DNA of 64,000 nucleotides from Aromatoleum tolulyticum (GTDB lineage: Bacteria > Pseudomonadota > Gammaproteobacteria > Burkholderiales > Rhodocyclaceae), in NCBI RefSeq assembly GCF_900156155.1, contig NZ_FTMD01000002.1, positions 433,152 to 497,151 of the forward strand, written 5' to 3'. Below, one piece after another: positions 24,554 to 31,640 of this stretch. Both the position numbers and the translations under genes were made by a program. The stretch's first letter is position 1, and the number at the start of each line of letters is the position of its first letter. Under the pieces are notes generated by a model. It was not told the DNA's origin. It made no database searches and was given only the letters and a program-made list of their open reading frames with translations.

Positions 24554-24863
24554 GCTGCTCTCTCGTTCGATGCAATTTCATTGTTAGCGAACTATAAACT
24601 TTTTTGTCGACAATTTCTTGACTACGTGTCGGCATCACTTCTATAGTTCGTCTCACAGCGGTGACGAGTCATCTCCGGGCGGCGACCTATCCGGTCGACA
24701 CTTCGGGCACGACCCGGCAACCGAAAAAGTAGAAATGGCGCGAGGCCGTGATCCGGCACCCGCTCCGCACAGGCAGCGTCAAGCCTTTTGGAGGCGCCGC
24801 CACGGTCGCAAGGCCGTGGCGAAGTGGCCAAAACTCATCCAAGCTGTGGAAAGGAGACACCAC
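24554..24863. other. Divergent control region, gntR2 / MFS transporter
   Basis: 310 bases without a gene. The second copy of TTTTGTCGACAATTT is at 24602-24616. An AT-rich patch at 24570-24620 probably holds promoters, and AAAGGAG at about 24850-24856 serves the MFS gene. Open frames crossing it have no ribosome-binding site. Confidence 0.75.
24602..24616. promoter_or_regulatory. GntR/FCD-type operator, copy 2
   Basis: TTTTGTCGACAATTT, identical over 15 bases to the box at 22761-22775, with the TTGTCGACAA palindrome at its centre. It lies about 50 bases upstream of the gntR2 start and 250 upstream of the MFS start, suggesting autoregulation and control of the transport/catabolic operon. Confidence 0.7.
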
Positions 24864-26174
24864 ATGAAAGCCGAAATAGCCCTCGACCGGGCGGCAGCGG
24901 TACCGGAAACGCAGACGAAGGTCCGCTGGCGGATCTTCCTGATGATGCTGTTCCTCATCTCGATCAACTACATCGACCGGGCCTCGCTGTCGGTCGCGAT
25001 GCCGATGATCGCCAAGGAATTCGACATCGGCCCCGCAACGCAGGGCCTGCTGCTGAGTTCCTTCTTCTGGACCTATGCCTTCATGCAGATCCCCGGCGGC
25101 ATGCTCGCGGACAAATACGGCCCGCGTCATGTCATCGCCGGAGCCACGCTCGGCTGGGGCTTCTTCCAGGCCATCGCGGGCATGTGCACCGGCTGGGTCA
25201 GCCTGCTGATCACGCGTCTCGGACTGGGCGCGGCCGAAGCGCCGATCTACCCGGCGGGCGGCAAGCTCAACGCGATCTGGATGACGCAGAACGAGCGCGG
25301 CCGCGGCGCGACGCTGCTCGACGGCGGCGCCCCGCTGGGTGCGGCACTCGGCGCGATCCTGATCTCGGGCCTGATCGCCGTGATGGGCTCGTGGCGCGCG
25401 GCCTTCGTCATCGCCGGTGTCGGCACCGTGCTCGCGGGTTTCTGGGCCTGGTCCTACATCCGCAACCATCCGCGCGAACATCCGGGGGTCAATGACGCCG
25501 AAGCCGAGTTCATCGAGGAAGCGCATGCCAAGGAACTGGCCGCGTCGCCGAAGGTGACGAGCGGCAAGATCATGGAATTCTTCCGCTACCGCTCGGTGTG
25601 GGGCATGTTCTTCGGCTGGATGTGCTTCAACGCGCTGTTCTACGGCCTGCTGACCTGGATGCCCAACTACCTGTCGAAGCAGCACGGTTTCGACATCAAG
25701 CAGATGGGCGGCGCGGTGTTCATCATGTTCTTCGCCGGCTTCGTCGGCGAGCTGATCGGCGGCTGGATCGCCGACAAGTGGAAGGAATCGGGCGCCTCGC
25801 AGGGCAAGGTGCTGCGCACGCTGTTCGGCATCTCGTCGATCATCGCCACCGTGTCGATCTACAGCGTCGCGAAGATCACCGATCCGGTCACCGTCGTCGT
25901 GATGCTGTCGGTCACGCTGTTCTTCCTGCGCTGGTGCGGCCTGTTCTGGTGCGTCCCGTCGATCCTCGGCACCCGCAACCGCGTCGGCTTCCTCGGCGGC
26001 GTGATGAACCTCGGCGGCAACTGCGCGGGCATCGGCGTACCCATCCTCGTCGGCCTCATCGTCCAGGCGACCGGCTCGTACTACATGGCGCTGATGCTGT
26101 TCGCTGGCGCCGGCGCGGGCCTGTTCATCTGCTCCACGATGCTGATCGATTACGACAAGAAGATTCCGGTCTGA
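24864..26174 (+). CDS. MFS transporter, anion:cation symporter type
   Basis: 436 residues with about twelve hydrophobic helices. The N-terminus RIFLMMLFLISINYIDRASLSVAMP and the loop ADKYGPRHVIAGA (the MFS A-motif region) are typical of the anion:cation symporter family, which imports organic anions such as hexonates, glucarate, phthalate or nicotinate. It begins with ATG 24864 after AAAGGAG and is followed at 85 bases by the racemase-fold genes, so it likely imports the substrate of this cluster. Substrate unknown. Confidence 0.87.
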   Translation: MKAEIALDRAAAVPETQTKVRWRIFLMMLFLISINYIDRASLSVAMPMIAKEFDIGPATQGLLLSSFFWTYAFMQIPGGMLADKYGPRHVIAGATLGWGFFQAIAGMCTGWVSLLITRLGLGAAEAPIYPAGGKLNAIWMTQNERGRGATLLDGGAPLGAALGAILISGLIAVMGSWRAAFVIAGVGTVLAGFWAWSYIRNHPREHPGVNDAEAEFIEEAHAKELAASPKVTSGKIMEFFRYRSVWGMFFGWMCFNALFYGLLTWMPNYLSKQHGFDIKQMGGAVFIMFFAGFVGELIGGWIADKWKESGASQGKVLRTLFGISSIIATVSIYSVAKITDPVTVVVMLSVTLFFLRWCGLFWCVPSILGTRNRVGFLGGVMNLGGNCAGIGVPILVGLIVQATGSYYMALMLFAGAGAGLFICSTMLIDYDKKIPV

Positions 26175-26259
26175 TCTCCCCCGGGGGCCCGCGGTGATTG
26201 CCTGCCGCGGGTCCCCACCCCCGACCCCCTCCCCCGATCGGATTCCAACGAGGATTCCC

Positions 26260-26988
26260 ATGAGCAAACGCATCCGCCTGGGCGTGCTGACGCCCTCCTC
26301 CAACACCTCCCTCGAACCGCTCACCAGCGCCATCGTCGCCGAAGTGCCGGGCGTGTCCGCGCACTTCTCCCGCTTCACCGTCACCGAGATCTCGCTCAGG
26401 GACCAGGCCCTCGGCCAGTTCGACGACACCAAGATCCTCGAAGCCGCGAAGCTGCTCGCGGATGCCCACGTCGACTCGATCGGCTGGAGCGGCACCTCCT
26501 CCGGCTGGCTCGGTTTCGAGCGCGACGTGCAGCTGTGCCGCCGCATCACCGAAGTCACCGGCATCCCCGCGACGACCTCCGTGCTCGCGCTGAACGAGAT
26601 CCTCGCCAAGACCGGCACCAAGAAGCTCGGCCTCGCCACCCCCTACGTGCCCGACGTACAGGCGCGCATCGTCGCCAACTACGCGACACTCGGCATCGAA
26701 GTGCCGTCCGAGCAGCACCTCGGCATCAGCGTCAATTTCGACTTTGCCGAAGTCACCGAGGACACGCTGCGCACGATGGTGCGCGACGTGGCGAAGTCCC
26801 GCCCCGAAGCGATCACGACCTTCTGCACCAACCTGCGCGCCGCCCAGCTCGCCGACGAACTCGAAGCCGAGACCGGCATCCCGCTGTACGACACGGTGTC
26901 GACCGTCGTCTGGAAGCAGTTGCGCATGGCCGGCATCGACACGCGTGCGATCAAGGGCTGGGGTCGCCTGTTCCGCGAAGTGGCCTAA
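26260..26988 (+). CDS. Maleate isomerase / arylmalonate decarboxylase-like protein (Asp/Glu racemase superfamily)
   Basis: 242 residues. It starts RIRLGVLTPSSNTSLEP like maleate isomerases. The first-half active-site position reads Gly78-Thr79-Ser80 with no cysteine, while the second half has Cys189 in TTFCTNLRA, and Tyr129 is present in ATPYVPD. Arylmalonate decarboxylase uses the same set: a Thr-Ser oxyanion hole, a tyrosine and one catalytic cysteine. The protein may therefore decarboxylate or isomerise rather than racemise. GAGG precedes ATG 26260. The next gene follows after 22 bases. Confidence 0.8.
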   Translation: MSKRIRLGVLTPSSNTSLEPLTSAIVAEVPGVSAHFSRFTVTEISLRDQALGQFDDTKILEAAKLLADAHVDSIGWSGTSSGWLGFERDVQLCRRITEVTGIPATTSVLALNEILAKTGTKKLGLATPYVPDVQARIVANYATLGIEVPSEQHLGISVNFDFAEVTEDTLRTMVRDVAKSRPEAITTFCTNLRAAQLADELEAETGIPLYDTVSTVVWKQLRMAGIDTRAIKGWGRLFREVA

Positions 26989-27010
26989 AGTGAAAAAGGA
27001 TGGATCGAAG

Positions 27011-27754
27011 ATGAAAATCCTGCTGCTGAATCCCAACACCTCGCAGAGCGTCACCGACCGCATCGCCAACGCGGCGATGGGCGTGGCGGGCGCGCACACG
27101 GAACTCGTCACCGCGACCGCCCCGCGCGGCGTACCCTACATCGCGACCCGCGCCGAAGCGGTGATCGGCGGCGCCGTGGCGCTCGAAATGCTCGCCGAGA
27201 TGCACACCGGCGTCGACGCGGCGGTGATCGCCGCCTTCGGCGACCCCGGCCTCGGCGGCGCGCGCGAACTGTTCCCGATCCCGGTGATCGGCCTGGCCGA
27301 AGCCGGCATGCTCACCGCGTGCATGCTGGGCAAGCGCTTCGCAATCGTGACCTTCTCGCAGTCGCTCGAACCCTGGTATCACGAGTGCATCGCGTGGCAC
27401 GGCCTGCGCGAGCGCTGCGCGGGCGTGCGCGCGCTGGGCGGCAACTTCCGCTCGATCTCCGACGTGCAGGACGAGAAGGAAGCGCTGCTCGTCGAACTCG
27501 CGCAGCAGGCCGTGAGCGAGGATGGCGCCGACGTCGTCGTGCTCGCCGGGGCACCGCTCGCGGGTCTCGCACGCCGCGTGCGCGACCGCATCCCGGTACC
27601 CGTCGTCGACTGCGTCGAAGCCGCGGTCAAGCAGGCCGAGACGCTGGTCGCGCTGAACCCGCGCAAGGCCGTGCAAGGCACCTTTGCGCGCCCCGGGGCG
27701 AAGCCCTGCATCGGCATCGCCGAGCCCTTGGCGCGCTGGATCAACCATGAGTGA
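27011..27754 (+). CDS. Hydantoin-racemase-like protein lacking the expected catalytic cysteines
   Basis: 247 residues with the fold of the Asp/Glu/hydantoin racemase family (MKILLLNPNTSQSVTDRI, IAAFGDPGLGGARELFPIPVIGLAEAG). In known hydantoin and allantoin racemases one cysteine stands just before FGDPG and the second in an LGCAG motif. Here they read Ala75 (AAFGDPG) and Gly180 (VLAGAPLAGL). Cys201 in VPVVDCVEAAV is nearby but not at the usual position. Racemisation by the two-cysteine mechanism looks impossible; another reaction or a non-catalytic role is inferred. The gene is 22 bases after its superfamily partner. Confidence 0.82.
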   Translation: MKILLLNPNTSQSVTDRIANAAMGVAGAHTELVTATAPRGVPYIATRAEAVIGGAVALEMLAEMHTGVDAAVIAAFGDPGLGGARELFPIPVIGLAEAGMLTACMLGKRFAIVTFSQSLEPWYHECIAWHGLRERCAGVRALGGNFRSISDVQDEKEALLVELAQQAVSEDGADVVVLAGAPLAGLARRVRDRIPVPVVDCVEAAVKQAETLVALNPRKAVQGTFARPGAKPCIGIAEPLARWINHE

Positions 27755-27805
27755 GGCTCGCCGCGCGGGCGTGCGCAGCCTCCTCGCCCTTCAAGGAGAA
27801 CGGCT

Positions 27806-28648
27806 GTGAAATTCGTTCGCTTCGGAGATCCGGGGAAGGAACTCCCCGGACTGATCGACGCCGAGGGCAAGATCCGCGACCTGTCGGGCGTGCTGCCCGA
27901 ACTCAACGGCGCAGCCCTCGCCCCGTCCAGTCTCGCGCGGCTGCGCGGACTGGATCCGCGCAGCCTCCCCGTCGTGCCTGCCGGCACCCGCCTCGGTGCG
28001 CCGCTCGCCGGCATCGGCAAGATCGTGTGCATCGGCCTGAACTACGCCGACCATGCGCGTGAAGCCAGCCTGCCGATCCCGGAAGAGCCGATCGTGTTCA
28101 TGAAGGCGCAGACGGCGATCTGCGGTCCGAACGACGCGATCGTCCTGCCGCCCGGCTCGGAGAAGACCGACTGGGAGCTCGAACTCGTGATCGCGATCGG
28201 CACGACGGCGCGTCGCGTCGCGGTCGGCGAGGCCCTGAGCCACGTCGCCGGCTACATGACGGGCCTGGACCTGTCCGAGCGCTACTGGCAGCTCGAACGC
28301 GGCGGCCAATGGACCAAGGGCAAGAGCTTCGACACTTTCGCGCCGATCGGCCCGTGGCTCGCGACCGCGGACGAACTCGCCAGCCCCGGCGAACTGGCGA
28401 TGCGGCTCGCGGTGAACGGCGAGCGCATGCAGGACAGCCACAGCGCCAACATGATCTTCAGCCCCGCGCAGATCGTCAGTTACGTCAGCGGCCTGATGAC
28501 GCTGCAGCCCGGCGACCTGATCTTCACCGGCACGCCCGCGGGCGTCGGCATGGGCATGCAGCCGCCGCGCTACCTGCGCGCCGGCGACCGCATCGACGCG
28601 GCGATTGCCGGCCTGGGCGAACAGCAGCACGCCGTCGTCGCCGACTGA
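27806..28648 (+). CDS. Fumarylacetoacetate hydrolase (FAH) family protein
   Basis: 280 residues. The core CIGLNYADHAREASLPIPEEPIVF-type region, the metal ligands in DWELELVIAIG and GLDLSERYWQ, and the end [14 protein letters not shown] define the FAH/ureidoglycolate lyase/2-oxo-acid hydrolase fold. Family reactions include C-C bond cleavage of acylpyruvates and oxaloacetate decarboxylation. GTG at 27806 follows AAGGAG at good spacing. It is the last gene of the plus-strand run, closed by a strong terminator. In this context it might cleave the product of the racemase-fold enzymes; that is inference. Confidence 0.88.
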   Translation: MKFVRFGDPGKELPGLIDAEGKIRDLSGVLPELNGAALAPSSLARLRGLDPRSLPVVPAGTRLGAPLAGIGKIVCIGLNYADHAREASLPIPEEPIVFMKAQTAICGPNDAIVLPPGSEKTDWELELVIAIGTTARRVAVGEALSHVAGYMTGLDLSERYWQLERGGQWTKGKSFDTFAPIGPWLATADELASPGELAMRLAVNGERMQDSHSANMIFSPAQIVSYVSGLMTLQPGDLIFTGTPAGVGMGMQPPRYLRAGDRIDAAIAGLGEQQHAVVAD

Positions 28649-28684
28649 GCGCTTACCCCTTTCCGCTTCCTTTGTGGAAATTCA

Positions 28685-28718
28685 CCCCGCCGGATGCACA
28701 TCCGGCGGGGATCTTTTT
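28685..28718 (+). terminator. Rho-independent terminator
   Basis: Perfect eleven-pair stem CCCCGCCGGAT/ATCCGGCGGGG with a four-base loop followed by ATCTTTTT. It ends the MFS-racemase-FAH transcript 37 bases after the FAH stop. The convergent korB stop is 13 bases further on. Confidence 0.92.
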
Positions 28719-28730
28719 GCTGCCGCCGTT

Positions 28731-29786
28731 TCAGCGCAGCGTCGCGTTGAGCGCCTCGAGTGCCTTGCTGCCCGGGCACAGGTAGGCATCGCCGAGCTGG
28801 TTCAGCGGCTTCTCCACGGTGTTGAGGTGGGTGTGCATGTCCTGCCCGCTGCTGTCGACGTACAGCAGCCCGGTGACGATCTCACCGAGCGCCTGACGCT
28901 CCTGCAGGTGGTTCATCGCGCCGATGCGGTCCGAGGGGTCGTAGTCGACGCCCACCTTGCGCAGGTGCAGGATCGAGCCGTCGTGCTGCACGACGCGGCG
29001 CAGGCTGCCCGGCGGGTAGGAGGCCTCGATCTGCGCCTTGGGCAGGATCACGTCGAGCCGGTTCACCGCCGCATTGTGCTCGCGCACGTAGTCGTAGCTC
29101 TTCGTCGAACCGTTGTGGTTGTTGAAGGTCACGCACGGGCTGATGACATCGATGAAGGCCGGCCCGCCGTGGCGCAACGCACCCTTGATGAGCGGCACGA
29201 GCTGCTCCTTGTCGCCGGAGAAGCTGCGCGCGACATAGGTGGCACCGAGTTGCAGCGCGAGCGAGGCGAGGTCGATCGGGCTGTCGCTGTTGATGACGCC
29301 CTTCTTGCTCTTCGAGCCCTTGTCCGCGGTCGCGGAGAACTGTCCCTTGGTGAGGCCGTACACGCCGTTGTTCTCGACGATGTAGGTCATGTTCACGCCG
29401 CGGCGCATCGCGTGCGCGAACTGGCCGATGCCGATCGAGGCCGAGTCGCCGTCGCCCGATACGCCCAGGTACAGCAGGTTGCGGTTCGCCAGCGCCGCAC
29501 CGGTGAGCACCGAAGGCATGCGCCCGTGCACCGAGTTGAAGCCGTGCGAGTTGCCGAGGAAGTAGTCCGGCGTCTTCGACGAGCAGCCGATGCCCGACAG
29601 CTTGGCGACCTTGTGCGGCTCGATGTCGAGATCGAAGCAGGCCTGCACGATGGAGGCGCTGATCGAGTCGTGGCCGCAGCCGGCACACAGCGTCGAGATC
29701 GCGCCCTCGTAGTCGCGGCGGGTGTAGCCGAGCGCGTTGCGCGGCGCATCGGCGCTGTGGAGTTTGGGTTTGGCGAGATAGGTCAT
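28731..29786 (-). CDS. korB: 2-oxoglutarate:acceptor oxidoreductase, beta subunit
   Basis: 351 residues. This subunit binds thiamine diphosphate (GDGDSASIGIGQFAHAMRRG and VENNGVYGLTKGQFS) and one [4Fe-4S] cluster through CAGCGHDS, the cysteine in SGIGCSSK and probably the cysteine in VISPCVTFNN. With KorA it converts 2-oxoglutarate and CoA to succinyl-CoA, CO2 and two low-potential electrons. Its ATG overlaps the korA stop by four bases. In Thauera and Azoarcus this enzyme supplies reduced ferredoxin to benzoyl-CoA reductase during anaerobic aromatic metabolism. Confidence 0.93.
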   Translation of the reverse strand: MTYLAKPKLHSADAPRNALGYTRRDYEGAISTLCAGCGHDSISASIVQACFDLDIEPHKVAKLSGIGCSSKTPDYFLGNSHGFNSVHGRMPSVLTGAALANRNLLYLGVSGDGDSASIGIGQFAHAMRRGVNMTYIVENNGVYGLTKGQFSATADKGSKSKKGVINSDSPIDLASLALQLGATYVARSFSGDKEQLVPLIKGALRHGGPAFIDVISPCVTFNNHNGSTKSYDYVREHNAAVNRLDVILPKAQIEASYPPGSLRRVVQHDGSILHLRKVGVDYDPSDRIGAMNHLQERQALGEIVTGLLYVDSSGQDMHTHLNTVEKPLNQLGDAYLCPGSKALEALNATLR

Positions 29787-31639
29787 GAGGCCACCTTGCG
29801 CTGGGGTTGTCCGATGGGACTGATCTTGCGGTCGGTCAGGGCGTCGGCGATCTTGCCGGCGATGAAGCGCGCCGTGATCGGCGAGCCGTCGTAGTGCAGC
29901 ACGCGCACGAGCTTCTTCGGATCGATTTCGCCTTCGTTGATCAGCAGACTGCGCAGCTGCGCGCTCTCGTTCTGTTCGACGACGAACACCGCGTCGCGCT
30001 CGGCGATGAACTGCATCACCTCGTCGCTGAAGGGGAAGCCGCGCACGCGCAGCGTATCGACGTGGATGCCGTCAGCCGCGAGCTTCGCGCCGGCCTCGGC
30101 CATCGCGTGCGCCGTGGAGCCGTAGTAGATGACGCCCACGTGCGTGGGCTGCGCCGCCTTCGTCAGGATCGGCGCGGGCACGAGATCCTTGGCCGTGTTG
30201 AACTTCCGGCGCAGTCGCTCCATGTTGTACACGTAGTCGGTGCCGACCTCGCTGTACTTCGCATACGGATTGCGCGTCGTGCCGCGCGTGAAGTACGCAC
30301 CCTTGGTCGGATGGGTGCCCGGAATCGTGCGGTACGGGATGCCGTCGCCATCGACATCGAGGTAGCGGCCGAAGTCCTTGCCGGCCTCGAGCTCGGCGTA
30401 GGTCATGAGCTTGCCGCGGTCGTAGCGCCGGCTGTCGTCCCACTCGAAGGGCGCGCACAGCTGCTCGTTCATGCCGATGTCGAGGTCGGAGAGCACGAAC
30501 ACCGGCGTCTGCAGCCGCTCGGCGAGGTCGAAGGCCTGCGCGGTGAGGCTGAAGCACTCGTGCGCGTCCTGCGGGAACAGCAGCACGTGGCGCGTGTCGC
30601 CATGCGAGGCATAGGCGCACGAGAGCAGGTCCGACTGCTGCGTGCGCGTGGGCATGCCGGTCGAGGGGCTGCCGCGCTGCACGTCCACGATCACCGCGGG
30701 GATCTCGGCGAAATACGCGAGGCCGAAGAACTCCTGCATCAGCGAGATGCCCGGCCCCGAGGTCGCGGTGAAGGCGCGCGCGCCGTTCCAGCCGGCGCCG
30801 ATGACCATGCCGATCGACGCGAGCTCGTCCTCGGCCTGCACGATCGCATAGCGCGCGCGGCCGTTGTCCGGGTCGGTGCGGAACTTGCGGCAGTAGCTCG
30901 AGAAGGCTTCGATGACCGAGGTCGAGGGGGTGATCGGATACCAGCCCGCGACGGTGGCGCCGCCATACACGGCACCGAGGCCGCAGGCGCTGTTGCCGTC
31001 GATCATGATCCGCTCGCCCACGGCGTCGGCGCGCTTCACCCTGAGCCCGATCGGACACGGCAGGTGCTGCTTCGCGTAGTCGTAGCCCAGGCGCAGCGCA
31101 TTGACGTTGGCCTTGATGAGCTGGTCCTTGCCGCGGTAGCGGTCGACGATGAGCTGCTCGGCCGCGGCGAACTCCATGTCGAGCAGCGCGATCAGCGCAC
31201 CCACGTACATGATGTTCTTGAACAGCTGGCGCTGGCGCGCGTCCTCGTATTCCTCGTTGCACATCGCGGTGAGCGGGATGCCCAGCACGGTGATGTCCTC
31301 GCGGAACTTCGACGGCGGGAGCGGTTTCGTCGAGTCGTAGAAGAGATAGCCGCCCGGTTCGATCGCGGCGACGTCGCGGTCCCAGGTCTGCGGGTTCATC
31401 GCGACCATCATGTCGCAGCCGCCGCGTGCGCCGAGCCAGCCGGCTTCGGAGACGCGCACCTCGTACCAGGTGGGCAGGCCCTGGATGTTGGACGGGAAGA
31501 TGTTGCGCGGGGCGACCGGCACGCCCATGCGGATGATCGCGCGCGCGAACAGTTCGTTGGCCGAGGCGGAGCCCGAGCCGTTGACGTTCGCGAACTTGAT
31601 CACGAAGTCGTTGCAGTGTTGGATCGCTGGGGTACTCAT
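29783..31639 (-). CDS. korA: 2-oxoglutarate:acceptor oxidoreductase, alpha subunit (gamma-alpha fusion)
   Basis: 618 residues. The N-terminal part (about 14-190, FANVNGSGSASANELFARAI) is the gamma-type domain and the remainder (from about 205, GNSACGLGAVYGGATVAGWYPITPSTSVIEAF) is the pyrimidine-binding alpha domain, with SGPGISLMQEFFGLAYFAEIP as a further landmark. The fused form is typical of two-subunit Kor enzymes. Predicted mass near 67 kDa agrees with the large subunit reported for the Azoarcus evansii 2-oxoglutarate:NADP+ oxidoreductase. It lies one base after korC and overlaps korB. Confidence 0.93.
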   Translation of the reverse strand: MSTPAIQHCNDFVIKFANVNGSGSASANELFARAIIRMGVPVAPRNIFPSNIQGLPTWYEVRVSEAGWLGARGGCDMMVAMNPQTWDRDVAAIEPGGYLFYDSTKPLPPSKFREDITVLGIPLTAMCNEEYEDARQRQLFKNIMYVGALIALLDMEFAAAEQLIVDRYRGKDQLIKANVNALRLGYDYAKQHLPCPIGLRVKRADAVGERIMIDGNSACGLGAVYGGATVAGWYPITPSTSVIEAFSSYCRKFRTDPDNGRARYAIVQAEDELASIGMVIGAGWNGARAFTATSGPGISLMQEFFGLAYFAEIPAVIVDVQRGSPSTGMPTRTQQSDLLSCAYASHGDTRHVLLFPQDAHECFSLTAQAFDLAERLQTPVFVLSDLDIGMNEQLCAPFEWDDSRRYDRGKLMTYAELEAGKDFGRYLDVDGDGIPYRTIPGTHPTKGAYFTRGTTRNPYAKYSEVGTDYVYNMERLRRKFNTAKDLVPAPILTKAAQPTHVGVIYYGSTAHAMAEAGAKLAADGIHVDTLRVRGFPFSDEVMQFIAERDAVFVVEQNESAQLRSLLINEGEIDPKKLVRVLHYDGSPITARFIAGKIADALTDRKISPIGQPQRKVAS

Positions 31640-31640
31640 C

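Noticed and set aside
24687-26639. A 650-residue open frame on the minus strand.
   Set aside because: It is the antisense of the MFS and maleate-isomerase-like genes, rich in His/Asp/Arg as expected for high-GC shadows, with no domain and no ribosome-binding site.
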